DNA of 64,000 bases from Paenibacillus alvei DSM 29 (GCF_000293805.1 NZ_AMBZ01000023.1:1-64000); one strand, 5' to 3'; positions 34,545 through 42,229 are shown, numbered from the stretch's first letter. Made by a program: numbers and translations. The notes: generated by a model not told the origin, from the sequence alone.

Positions 34545-35480
34545 ATGGATTACGGTTTTCTTCAAGAAGGATTTGATTTTTCATTGGCTGTTGAATTGGA
34601 TGCAGACGCCGCAAATTCATATCGGGCGAATATCGGAAACCATGTCCTCTCAGAAGACATTCGTATGGTTGATCCTAAACGATATACATCACCGGTTATG
34701 ATTGCAGGCACCCCATGCCAAGGGCTCTCAAATACGAATCGCATCAATAAAGCAGTTGATAATCCAAATAATTTACTTACCTCTTCCTATGTCAACGCGA
34801 TTAAGATGAATCCAAACTGCAAGGTTTTTGCAATAGAGAATGTGCCCCAGATCCTTACGGAGGGTGGCGGGGTATATATCGATGAAATCAGGAATTCATT
34901 ATCTGATTTTGAAATTACATACGGCGTATTGAATGCCGCTGATTTTGGAGCTCCGCAAGTTAGAGAAAGATGTATCTTGATTGGGAGTAAGATTGGCCGC
35001 ATCGATCTTCCCAAGCCATCTGTTCCTATGCGGCTATACCAAACGGTTAGGGATGCTTTTCGGAACTTATTGCCCTCTACAAAAAATCAGCAGGATATTT
35101 CTAAGCCGAAGCCGATTACGTTAGAACGTATTCGGAGTGTACCAGCTGGTGGCAATGTTGCGAATATTCCAGCTGAGATCCGGCCGAAGGGAACACATTC
35201 AAACATGTACAAACGCTTAGAGTGGGACAAACCTTCCATTACAATCGTCAACCCACGGAAATCCATGATTCTTCATCCGGAAGAGGATAGAATCTTGAGT
35301 GTTCGGGAATGTGCGAGAATTCAAGGCCTACCTGATAGTTTTTCTTTCTGCGGGTCTCTGAATGCTAGACAGCAACAAGTGGCCAACGGAGTACCTTACC
35401 AGCTGGCCAGGGCAATTGCGAAAGTCATTCGAGAAGCCATTGAACGGTTCAACATTCAACATCGAAAGGCATTCGTATAG
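34545..35480 (+). CDS. DNA (cytosine-5) methyltransferase, catalytic part
   Basis: Methyl transfer from S-adenosylmethionine to cytosine C5. Motif IV is AGTPCQGLSNTNR with the catalytic Cys, motif VI is FAIENVPQI, motif VIII is APQVRERCILIGS, and late motifs include LSVRECARIQGLPDSF and QQQVANGVP. Motif I (VDSFFSGAGLMDYGF) begins upstream of ATG 34545 in the same frame, so this ATG cannot be the true start. The complete protein must join with the frame that begins at 33943, by recoding or in an unbroken ancestor. Active if joined, probably inactive if started at 34545. Confidence 0.8.
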   Translation: MDYGFLQEGFDFSLAVELDADAANSYRANIGNHVLSEDIRMVDPKRYTSPVMIAGTPCQGLSNTNRINKAVDNPNNLLTSSYVNAIKMNPNCKVFAIENVPQILTEGGGVYIDEIRNSLSDFEITYGVLNAADFGAPQVRERCILIGSKIGRIDLPKPSVPMRLYQTVRDAFRNLLPSTKNQQDISKPKPITLERIRSVPAGGNVANIPAEIRPKGTHSNMYKRLEWDKPSITIVNPRKSMILHPEEDRILSVRECARIQGLPDSFSFCGSLNARQQQVANGVPYQLARAIAKVIREAIERFNIQHRKAFV

Positions 35481-35550
35481 TGGCCAATTTTCTTAGAAGA
35501 TCTGGCGTACAGGCATGATCTTCGCTCGGGCGTTATATATCAGAAGCTCC

Positions 35551-35581
35551 AGGCTGATCGTAAGTGGATCGGCCTTTTTTG
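35551..35581 (+). terminator. Intrinsic terminator after the methyltransferase
   Basis: AGGCTGATC pairs with GATCGGCCT (one G-U), followed by T6. Confidence 0.85.
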
Positions 35582-35587
35582 TATGGG

Positions 35588-35905
35588 TAAATGGATACCC
35601 GGCCACTGCCGGCTTTTGATTATGAGTAGCAGCTGTGCGCTGCAAATGGTGGCTTTCCAAACGGAAAGCTCTGATATGACGATATGGGTGCCGCCTGACT
35701 TCGGCATATCACGCCAAGCAACAGTATCAAGGGCTTCGCGAGTAAGAGTATCTAGATGGCATGCGCCACCAAGAGACTCTAACCCTTGACACTGCCGGGC
35801 AGCCACGAGGTTACACTCCGCGTTGCGGGCGCAACCCCACGGCAGCCTTTCACCTTTTGCGTGATATTTCTTCATCAGGCGGCGGGAGAAAACAACAATA
35901 CATGC
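35588..35905 (+). ncRNA. Structured leader E
   Basis: It begins with the CATGGATA-type motif (ATGGATACCCGGC...GCCGGCTTTTGATTA, 35591-35623) and a GGCTTTCC/GGAAAGCTC hairpin. A large domain is closed by GCCGCCTGA (35690-35698) with TCAGGCGGC (35875-35883) and ATATCAC (35706-35712) with GTGATAT (35861-35867). Inside are TCAAGGG/CCCTTGA, AGAGT/ACTCT and CTGCCG/CGGCAG. The next gene's AAAGGGG site follows. Confidence 0.72.
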
Positions 35906-35920
35906 AAAGGGGAGTATTTC

Positions 35921-36166
35921 ATGGAGAGTTTAAAAGAGTTTTTTAAAGATTTGCACATCATTCTGGAGAAGGCATCTGAAGAAGACGACCCAAGCAAGGT
36001 GAACGATACTGCGCAGCTGCTTCTTCTTTTTGAAATGACGATGAGAGAGGAATGCAGTTGGAATCAAGTTAAGCAAAAACATGGAGATTTACTCACTGAT
36101 CTTCATAATGAGGCAATTCTCATTGAGTATGAAAGAGAGCTGCAGTTTGCATCTGGTCAAAGCTAA
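35921..36166 (+). CDS. Hypothetical acidic helical protein, 81 residues
   Basis: Start ATG 35921 behind AAAGGGGAG; the longer frame from 35786 runs through leader E and is rejected. The protein is almost all helix and acidic (MESLKEFFKDLHIILEKASE...). No family was recognised. Confidence 0.6.
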   Translation: MESLKEFFKDLHIILEKASEEDDPSKVNDTAQLLLLFEMTMREECSWNQVKQKHGDLLTDLHNEAILIEYERELQFASGQS

Positions 36167-36246
36167 TCCAGTCTATTAAAAGCTTAGTGCCGTCGTCTGT
36201 CAGATTTACTGCTCAAAGTATCCCTAAGACGAATGGAGATGGAATT

Positions 36247-36570
36247 ATGAATCAGTATTTTTCACTTGAGGATTTTATTATTTTCACAAAAGCTTATGTA
36301 GAGCTCAATCATTTTGATTTTGTACAAGAAGACATCATGCAGCCGGATCCTGAGATCATGGAGTTTTATTATAATGCTACTTATCGGGACGAGGATAATT
36401 ACAAAAGCAATGTGCGGATTATGCTCGATTCAGATGGTTCCATCTCATGGGAAGTCATGTATGGATGGGAAGATGCAGAAGAAGAGATCGAGGAGCTGTT
36501 TGAATTATTTATCACGTGGAGCTCAGGCACACGAAGCAATATGTTTAAAGGAGGGGATTTTCTATGGTAA
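36247..36570 (+). CDS. Hypothetical acidic 107-residue protein
   Basis: Start ATG 36247 with TGGAGATGG upstream; the frame opens at 36187 without a ribosome site. Strongly acidic with many aromatics (WEVMYGWEDAEEEIEELFEL). Acidic small proteins can mimic DNA, but that is only a thought. The end overlaps the next gene by 7 nt, indicating an operon. Confidence 0.6.
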   Translation: MNQYFSLEDFIIFTKAYVELNHFDFVQEDIMQPDPEIMEFYYNATYRDEDNYKSNVRIMLDSDGSISWEVMYGWEDAEEEIEELFELFITWSSGTRSNMFKGGDFLW

Positions 36571-36806
36571 TTCAAGAGTATTGGTATGACCTCTTAGATG
36601 ATGAAAATGGAAACAAAGCCTACCTGAACACGAACATCGAACCTGATTTGATAAGTATCCTCGAAGAGGATTTTCAAAACAATGAGGAATTTAATGAAGA
36701 TCTAGAAGAGTACGAAAATCAGTTTATAGCTTATCTGCGGCAGAAGGGGCACATCATCCATGTTGTAAATCGGCCTTATTACTGGATTAATCTCGGTGAC
36801 AATTAA
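36564..36806 (+). CDS. Hypothetical acidic 80-residue protein
   Basis: ATG 36564 behind AAAGGAGGGG, overlapping the stop of the previous gene (coupled translation). Very acidic (LLDDENGNKAYLNTNIEPDL, then EEDFQNNEEFNEDLEEYENQ). No family was recognised. Confidence 0.6.
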   Translation: MVIQEYWYDLLDDENGNKAYLNTNIEPDLISILEEDFQNNEEFNEDLEEYENQFIAYLRQKGHIIHVVNRPYYWINLGDN

Positions 36807-36829
36807 CAGTCTTCAAATATGTTCCTAAC

Positions 36830-36868
36830 GAACAGCGGCAATCTATGATTAGATGGCCGCTGTTTAAA
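36830..36868. terminator. Hairpin terminator between convergent genes
   Basis: AACAGCGGC pairs with GCCGCTGTT, extended by an ATCT/AGAT inner pair. It lies between convergent genes; flanking A/T tracts are short. Confidence 0.65.
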
Positions 36869-36875
36869 CTATTCT

Positions 36876-37157
36876 CTAGCTTTCATTGTCTGATTTATGA
36901 AGCCCACACAGTCTCCGAATATATTCTAATTTCGTGAGGAGAGGCTTTTTCCTGCGATAAATGCCATGATTCTCTTTCAGAATATCATTTTGTTTTAACC
37001 GCTTTTTCAGCCACTCATTTACAAACGAATCTGGATTGTCGAAGCCATATACCTTAAGTTGATCCTTGAGTTGTGCCGGAGTGAAAGTTTGCGCTCCTCT
37101 TCCATTAACAAATTCATTCAGTTTAAAAGCTTCTTCTTTGTATCGTTCTTTTCTCAT
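36876..37157 (-). CDS. Hypothetical protein with winged-helix-like plan, 93 residues
   Basis: ATG 37157 is preferred because AAAGGATG lies 8 nt upstream; GTG 37184 is also in frame (102 residues). The sequence alternates helices and basic turns (FTPAQLKDQLKVYGFDNPDS followed by FVNEWLKKRLKQNDI), compatible with a winged helix. No family was recognised. Confidence 0.58.
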   Translation of the reverse strand: MRKERYKEEAFKLNEFVNGRGAQTFTPAQLKDQLKVYGFDNPDSFVNEWLKKRLKQNDILKENHGIYRRKKPLLTKLEYIRRLCGLHKSDNES

Positions 37158-37184
37158 CTCAATCATCCTTTCTTCATGTGTCAC

Positions 37185-37498
37185 TATTAATAATTCATCT
37201 CACGAAACAGATCACAAATTGAAAGCAATATGTCATGAAATTATGTGTTACTGCAAAAAATCACGCAACATCCCGATTCAATATAAAGTGGGTGAATTAT
37301 CCTCAATGGGTTTCCATTATTTGATGAACCCTTGCCAGTTGCTATGCTTATAAAGCTGCTCGGCAAAAATAACATGATTGTGAAGGTGTTTATGAATAAC
37401 GTGTGGAATAGAGGAAAATTATATGGATTATGAAGGGCTAATCGTGTGGTTCCAAAGTGTAGGATATACTGAGAACATGGGGGTGTAAAAAATATAGA
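37185..37498. other. Intergenic stretch, nothing recognised
   Basis: About 310 bp without a supported gene. It holds the promoter side of the minus-strand gene and of the gene at 37499; I see no repeats or strong hairpins. Confidence 0.5.
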
Positions 37499-37749
37499 AT
37501 GCACGATGAGCGAATTACCCTAATTTCAGTGTATTATCATGAAACAGTGCATCACTTTTCAACAGCTACCATTCCGAATAAACAAGATATTTTTTACTGC
37601 TACGGGAGTATGTTGATACGGGAGATTGGCAATTCATATCTGTTCTCGAAAAAGGAGAAAGGATCTTCTTTTCTTTTTTCATGGATGGACATTATGCAAT
37701 GGTTGAAGTTTCAGAAATTCCTTACCTTCAATTGAATGCAACACTTTAA
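37499..37749 (+). pseudogene. Small gene with a frameshift at a T6 run
   Basis: From ATG 37499 the frame reads MHDERITLISVYYHETVHHF, then STATIPNKQDIF. Adding one T to the T6 run at 37590-37595 would continue it as LLLREYVDTGDWQFISVLEK, then GERIFFSFFMDGHYAMVEVS, to TAA 37749, an 83-residue protein. The unshifted frame ends in low-quality sequence at 37735. GGGGGTG lies 17 nt before the start, rather far. Real decay, slippage or a sequencing error are all possible. Confidence 0.5.
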
Positions 37750-37764
37750 TAATCATTATGGTGG

Positions 37765-38157
37765 GCACGAATTCCCACCACCCACTAAAAGGCCCAGCTA
37801 ACGGCAAAAACCGCCGTTCCATGGGCTTTTTTGCTGCGCCCAAATGGGCTCCGCAATCGTGGGTCCCCGGTGGCGTGTAAAATTCTATTTCTATTAGGTT
37901 AGCCGGCATATGCCGGCTCTTTTTGTGAAATGGTTGCCTTCTTCCTTTGTCTGAAGCCGGCGGCCTAAAGATAGGCCCTGCCGCAGCTGGCCAGCTTACC
38001 ATGACGCCATTTTTGTCAAATGTTTGCCTGCTCACGCAGTTTCCCATTGGACAAAAAAGTTCCACCGTTCCGGCGCCGCGCATGCGCGCCTGGCGGAACC
38101 TTGGTGAAACTATGCTTACATGGTTCGCGTGTGCCATGCGGCAAGCACACCGGCCGC
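37765..38157 (+). ncRNA. Structured leader: element A copy 7, hairpin, element B copy
   Basis: A (37765-37878) has GCCCA/TGGGC in the main arm and AACGGC/GCCGTT inside, both compensated against other copies. A hairpin AGCCGGC-ATAT-GCCGGCT with T5 (37903-37925) follows and looks like a terminator. B (37930-38157) is closed by GCGGCC/GGCCGC but its long arm is damaged by mismatches. AGGAAGGAG for the next gene follows about 35 nt later. Confidence 0.72.
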
Positions 38158-38206
38158 CACCATGATTGAAATCAAGGGGAAACCGCCCATAGGAAGGAGA
38201 ACGTTT

Positions 38207-38404
38207 ATGGCAATAAAAACAGGAGCTTTCAGGGATACAGAATGTACTTGTGAATGTGGAAATAAACATGAATTTTACGGAGGCATTGGTTACGAGACCG
38301 TATCCTGCGAAGGATTCAGCGATGGAAACGTAAACGGTGGGCACTACATTCACATTGTCAAATGCAAACAATGCGGTGCAGTGAGTGAACTTATAGATAA
38401 ATAA
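38207..38404 (+). CDS. Small zinc-ribbon-like protein, 65 residues
   Basis: ATG 38207 behind GAAGGAG; upstream frames run through element B. Two CxC/CxxC pairs (CTCECGNKHEF near residue 13 and CKQCGAVSEL near 54) suggest one zinc site. No family was recognised. Confidence 0.62.
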   Translation: MAIKTGAFRDTECTCECGNKHEFYGGIGYETVSCEGFSDGNVNGGHYIHIVKCKQCGAVSELIDK

Positions 38405-38455
38405 GGTTTTGAAATATTCAATAAAGCCGGCGGGCGTACGTGGGAGGTATTTCGT

Positions 38456-38707
38456 ATGACTATTAATCAAAATCTACTAACGATCGTTAATCTTAATGAT
38501 GCTAAATTCGAAATGAAGTCCAAACTTGGATACTACAAAGTAAATGGCTATGTATTTCATCACCCGTCTGGATATGTAAGTTTTGATGGAGAGGTTCCAT
38601 ACTGCCCTTGTGGTGGAAAAAAGGCTTTGCAGTGCATTTTAGATGCTGGTGGTTTTGTCAGTTTTGAAGGTATGCATTGGGTTCATGAAATGAAGAGCCC
38701 AACATAA
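38456..38707 (+). CDS. Hypothetical 83-residue protein with CPC motif
   Basis: ATG 38456 behind GGGAGG. FHHPSGYVSFDGEVPYCPCG followed by GKKALQCILDAGGFV: three cysteines that could bind metal. No family was recognised. It is 50 nt behind the zinc-ribbon-like gene, probably in the same transcript. Confidence 0.58.
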   Translation: MTINQNLLTIVNLNDAKFEMKSKLGYYKVNGYVFHHPSGYVSFDGEVPYCPCGGKKALQCILDAGGFVSFEGMHWVHEMKSPT

Positions 38708-38894
38708 GCCTGGGCGAATCTGAGCTTTTTTGAAAACTGAGGAAAGAGACTTTATAAAGTGATACCTAACGGTTTTATACCATCTGCCGAGCTTTGATAA
38801 GAAAAGGTCAGTTTAAAAAATACATGATAGGGAGTTGCTGCTATATGTATAGAAAAAATGCATATGACGAAGTACTCCCTTTATTATTTTCATA

Positions 38895-39480
38895 CGTAAA
38901 GGCATGGATACTCCGCATACTGCGGAGCCTCGGATTAGATGATGGCCAATTGAGTCGTCCAGCGCCCAAATCCGCATCCGGATGACTCAATCGGCCCAAA
39001 TATGAAAACCATTCACGAAAGATCAAACCACGAATGCAGCGTCATAAATGACGCTAAAACCTGGCGGGCCGGCAATGCCGTCCGCTAAAAAGCACGGTTT
39101 GATTCACTGTTAGTTTCCCCTTACACAGCGACGCTCCTTCTGTTTCATTCGCACATCCAAGTCGTATCCGTTGATCATAGCAAACCACAACGCCATCCTT
39201 ACGTGCAAGGGTGGCTTCGCCATCCCTACGGGACAAGCCCCTGCACGACATATGGCGTTGTGGTAACTGCGCTATGACGGCTACGACATATGGATGTTGC
39301 TCTTTGAAAACAGAATACGCTAGGGCTGCACAGCAGAGGGAAACTGCTCATCAAACCAAAATCAAAATCGCGCTCATTGCCGCGCGGCTAGACCGGCGTA
39401 CGCCGCTGGATAGGGGGTAGACCCCAAAATGTCAATCAGTTTCTTGGGGATTTTCCTCAATATTTTTCCTAAAGGAGAGG
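38895..39480 (+). ncRNA. Very long structured leader F
   Basis: About 585 nt with no supported gene. It starts with the CATGGATA motif (stem CTCCGC/GCGGAG, then CCTCGGATTA). Arms include ATTGAGTCGTCC/GGATGACTCAAT, AGCGTCAT-AA-ATGACGCT, and CCACAACGCCAT (39185-39196) with ATGGCGTTGTGG (39252-39263), nested in CATAGC/GCTATG, GTCGTA/TACGAC and ACATCCA/TGGATGT. GGTTTGAT (39096) can pair with either of two ATCAAACC copies (39022 or 39350), a possible switch. AAAGGAGAGG follows for the next gene. Confidence 0.7.
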
Positions 39481-39485
39481 TTTCG

Positions 39486-39674
39486 ATGTTAACAAATGCT
39501 ATCTATTCATCACTTGTTGGAACGCATTTTTCATCAACGGAATTTAAAGTTACTTGTGCGCTTATCGATCAAAGAATTGCGAATAATCTTCCGAGCTTAG
39601 AGTTAAGAAAGAATCTTCTCCATTCTCTTCAACAAGAAAAAAGAGTGGGAAGTACTTGGATGCTAAGCAATTGA
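39486..39674 (+). CDS. Hypothetical 62-residue protein
   Basis: ATG 39486 behind AAAGGAGAGG, right after leader F. Mostly helical (CALIDQRIANNLPSLELRKN). Its end overlaps the next gene's start by 19 bp, so the three genes from here to 40223 form an overlapping operon. No family was recognised. Confidence 0.58.
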   Translation: MLTNAIYSSLVGTHFSSTEFKVTCALIDQRIANNLPSLELRKNLLHSLQQEKRVGSTWMLSN

Positions 39675-40024
39675 AAGCAATTCAGCGCGTGGATAGAGAT
39701 ATTCAATCTTATTATGAGGAAGAGAAAGTCGTTTTAGATTGCTCGTTCCTTGGTATTGAAAGATTCACTTTGGATCTTAATCTAAACCAGGTTCAATGGG
39801 GTGATGGCAGAGCTGGTTCTATTTCTTACGGAGTTATTTATTCCGGAGAGGAGCTCATTCGAACAATCAGTATGGTTGGTGAACATTCGCCAACGATAGT
39901 TCAGGAAAACATCATTCAATGTAGTGATCAAAGCATTCTAGACATCATATTTTCCATTTCTGATTTTGAAAGACGAGCTATATTAGAGAAAGCAGGACGC
40001 AAGCATGCAAGAGGGTCTGTTTGA
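39656..40024 (+). CDS. Hypothetical 122-residue protein
   Basis: TTG start at 39656 inside the end of the previous gene; the ribosome site is weak (GTGGGAAG), consistent with coupled translation. It has strand-rich regions (VVLDCSFLGIERFTLDLNLN) and ends with a helix. It overlaps the next gene by 20 bp. No family was recognised. Confidence 0.58.
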   Translation: MDAKQLKAIQRVDRDIQSYYEEEKVVLDCSFLGIERFTLDLNLNQVQWGDGRAGSISYGVIYSGEELIRTISMVGEHSPTIVQENIIQCSDQSILDIIFSISDFERRAILEKAGRKHARGSV

Positions 40025-40223
40025 CAATATGCAAGAAAACGAGGAGAGTGATTTTTTACCTTTTGAAAAGTTTTGCAGGCGTATTGATTTGCCGTTCCTT
40101 GATACCGTTGCAGATTGGATGTACATGTATCATGAGGATAACAAGTACTACTATAAGCATTCCTGGACTCGTAAATACTTGATTATTTCCTCAAACGGTT
40201 TAGAGGCAGAGGTAAGAGGATAA
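40005..40223 (+). CDS. Hypothetical 72-residue protein
   Basis: ATG 40005 overlaps the previous gene by 20 bp. Rich in acidic and aromatic residues (DWMYMYHEDNKYYYKHSWTR). It is followed by a CCATACAGCT/AGCTGTATGG hairpin at 40232-40264. No family was recognised. Confidence 0.52.
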   Translation: MQEGLFDNMQENEESDFLPFEKFCRRIDLPFLDTVADWMYMYHEDNKYYYKHSWTRKYLIISSNGLEAEVRG

Positions 40224-40334
40224 TCGTTGTAAGCCATACAGCTTCATTATTTGGAGCTGTATGGTATGATACTGAGAGAAAGGAAATAAAAGACTTACTT
40301 TGAAAATCAACGATAGAAAAGGGGAGGGTATTTT

Positions 40335-40658
40335 TTGGAGTCAGTCTTCTGGCTGGTGTTATTAATTCAAATTATATTCTTAGTGAAATCTTTTGTTGGA
40401 TTTTGGCTTCATAAGAATCCAATGAAGAAATCGGAATCACAAAAAGCATTTTTAGCTACATTATGCGCAGTTGGCGCAACTGGTGTAGTAGCATTAATAT
40501 ACTTTCTAAATCGTGCCTTTTTCGAAAAAGCATACAACGAGGTTAGAACCCAAATAAACACTTTGGATATCTCAATTGATCCCGAGACGTTATTTATGTA
40601 TGCATTGATTATTTTCGGTGCCTTTATCTTCGGGTCACTTCTTGCTAGGAGAAGGTAA
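40335..40658 (+). CDS. Three-span membrane protein, 107 residues
   Basis: TTG 40335 lies 7 nt behind GGGGAGGG. Three hydrophobic segments (about residues 2-22, 37-58 and 85-103). The stop overlaps the ATG of the Lon-like gene (TAATG), so the two are translationally coupled and may work together at the membrane. Confidence 0.65.
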   Translation: MESVFWLVLLIQIIFLVKSFVGFWLHKNPMKKSESQKAFLATLCAVGATGVVALIYFLNRAFFEKAYNEVRTQINTLDISIDPETLFMYALIIFGAFIFGSLLARRR

Positions 40659-41659
40659 TGAAGAGATATTATGTGGGAAAAATGCTTAAGATTTGTTTAG
40701 CGTCATTACTAATTTTCGTTATAGCTCTCGTAATTCTCAAAAGTATTCCAGACAAATCAATTATGGTAGGTCCTGGAGGTATTGTGCGATCCGATGATTA
40801 CATCCGTATAAAGAATAGGGATACCAATCTATGGCTCACTTATGTAACGAGTCAAGAGCCCAAGGATAAACTACAGTCAATATTGTTTGGTTTGTGGGGT
40901 TATGAGAAAACTAGCCGGAATTTTTCAACGTATGTCCTGAGTCAAAATGATGAGAAGGCCATAGCAGCTGTTACTTTAGATGAAATGAAGCACAACGTCA
41001 TCAAGGTCGCATACAATTATCTAGGCATTCCATCCGATGAATCAGTACCTCTAATTTATGTTCATCACGTATTAGAGAACGGGCTGCCTATCTTTAAAGA
41101 CAATGATGTTATTGTCTCCATTAATAGTCTATCTGGACTTACGGCTTATGATTTTGCTGAATACATAGATACTTTGCACGAAGGTGAGAATGTTAGTGTT
41201 ACTATCAAGCGAGATGGGTTAACACAAGAAGTAACATTTAAAATGAGCAATGAGCTAAAGTCAACTAATTATCCGTTAGGTTTGTACATTCGTGATTACT
41301 TTGCCTTTACTGATATCGAGGAAAATGCGATATTGGATGTCAAGCCAAGTAAAGATTTTATGGGGAATTCCGCTGGTTTCATGTTAACACTATCGTTGAT
41401 TGAGCAGCTTGATCCAAAAGTTAATCTTGCACAGGGAAAGCTTGTAGCTGGAACTGGGGCTATAGGTCGGAATGGGGAAGCTCAGAAAATTAAGGATCTG
41501 CGGCTAAAGATTAAAACAGCGCGTGAACAAGGAGCAGATATATTTTTGTTCCCAGAAAGTCAGCTTGATGAGATAGATCAGCAAGCAGAATCAAGTGAAA
41601 TGATTCTACTTCCAGTTAAAAATATTCAAGATGCGATTAGCAAGCTAGATGGAAAATAA
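40658..41659 (+). CDS. Membrane-anchored PDZ / Lon-like (S16) serine protease
   Basis: 333 residues: an N-terminal membrane span (about 7-27), a PDZ domain (GLPIFKDNDVIVSINSLSGL, about 145-205) and a C-terminal Lon-type protease domain. The catalytic serine lies in MGNSAGFML and the lysine in the IKDLRLKIKTAREQG helix, matching the S16 Ser-Lys pair. The layout is that of YlbL/SepM-type proteases, which cut proteins or peptides at the outer membrane face. The partner membrane protein is encoded just upstream with overlapping stop and start. Confidence 0.85.
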   Translation: MKRYYVGKMLKICLASLLIFVIALVILKSIPDKSIMVGPGGIVRSDDYIRIKNRDTNLWLTYVTSQEPKDKLQSILFGLWGYEKTSRNFSTYVLSQNDEKAIAAVTLDEMKHNVIKVAYNYLGIPSDESVPLIYVHHVLENGLPIFKDNDVIVSINSLSGLTAYDFAEYIDTLHEGENVSVTIKRDGLTQEVTFKMSNELKSTNYPLGLYIRDYFAFTDIEENAILDVKPSKDFMGNSAGFMLTLSLIEQLDPKVNLAQGKLVAGTGAIGRNGEAQKIKDLRLKIKTAREQGADIFLFPESQLDEIDQQAESSEMILLPVKNIQDAISKLDGK

Positions 41660-41720
41660 TACAGGCTTATGCTATGATTAAACCCTGCCGAAAGAACTGA
41701 TGTTAATCTCTAAGAAGAAA

Positions 41721-41752
41721 GAGAGCAGCCCTAAGATGGGCTGCTCTCTTTT
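41721..41752 (+). terminator. Intrinsic terminator
   Basis: GAGAGCAGCCC pairs perfectly with GGGCTGCTCTC, followed by TTTTG. Confidence 0.88.
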
Positions 41753-41794
41753 GTGTTGAAAAGTTAGTGATTTCTAGTTCTAGGAGCTGAAATG

Positions 41795-42198
41795 CCGCCA
41801 TGGAAGCTCCGCTATGCGGAGCCTCGGATTAGAAAATGATCATACCGGTTCTTGGATGAATGAGACTTAAGGCAACCGGTATGATCGTCAAACCAATACA
41901 TTCATGAAAATAGCCCCTTGCAGAAGAGGCTATTTTTTATTGTAATCCAGGATGTCAGGGGCAAGTGCAAGGATGCCTTCCTCCTGCGTCGGAAGCCAGC
42001 GGCCTAAAGACGTGGCCCTGCCGCAGCTGGCCAGCGTACCATGACGCCCCTTTTGTCAAATGTTTGCCTGCTGAAGCAGTTTGCCATTTGACAAAAGAGT
42101 TCCACCGTTCCGGCGCCGCGCATGCGCGCCTGGCGGAACCTTGGTGGAACTATGCTTACATGGTTCGCGTGTGCCATGCGGCAAGCACACCGGCCGCT
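41795..42198 (+). ncRNA. Structured leader: CATGGA motif, inverted repeat, terminator-like hairpin and element B
   Basis: Starts with the CATGGA motif (stem CTCCGC/GCGGAG, CCTCGGATTA). Then GATCATACCGGTT pairs with AACCGGTATGATC (41837-41892), and TAGCC-CTT/AAG-GGCTA with a T6 run forms a terminator-like hairpin near 41915-41940. Element B (about 41955-42198) is nearly identical to copy 1, with the TTTTGTCAAATG/CATTTGACAAAA arm intact. GAGGAGG follows for the next gene. Confidence 0.75.
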
Positions 42199-42229
42199 GA
42201 TAGGATAACTACTCGAGGAGGAATCATCG

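Noticed and set aside
38794-38985. 63-residue open frame before leader F
   Set aside because: Its second half reads the CATGGATA hairpin and a stem of leader F, and the start lacks a ribosome site.
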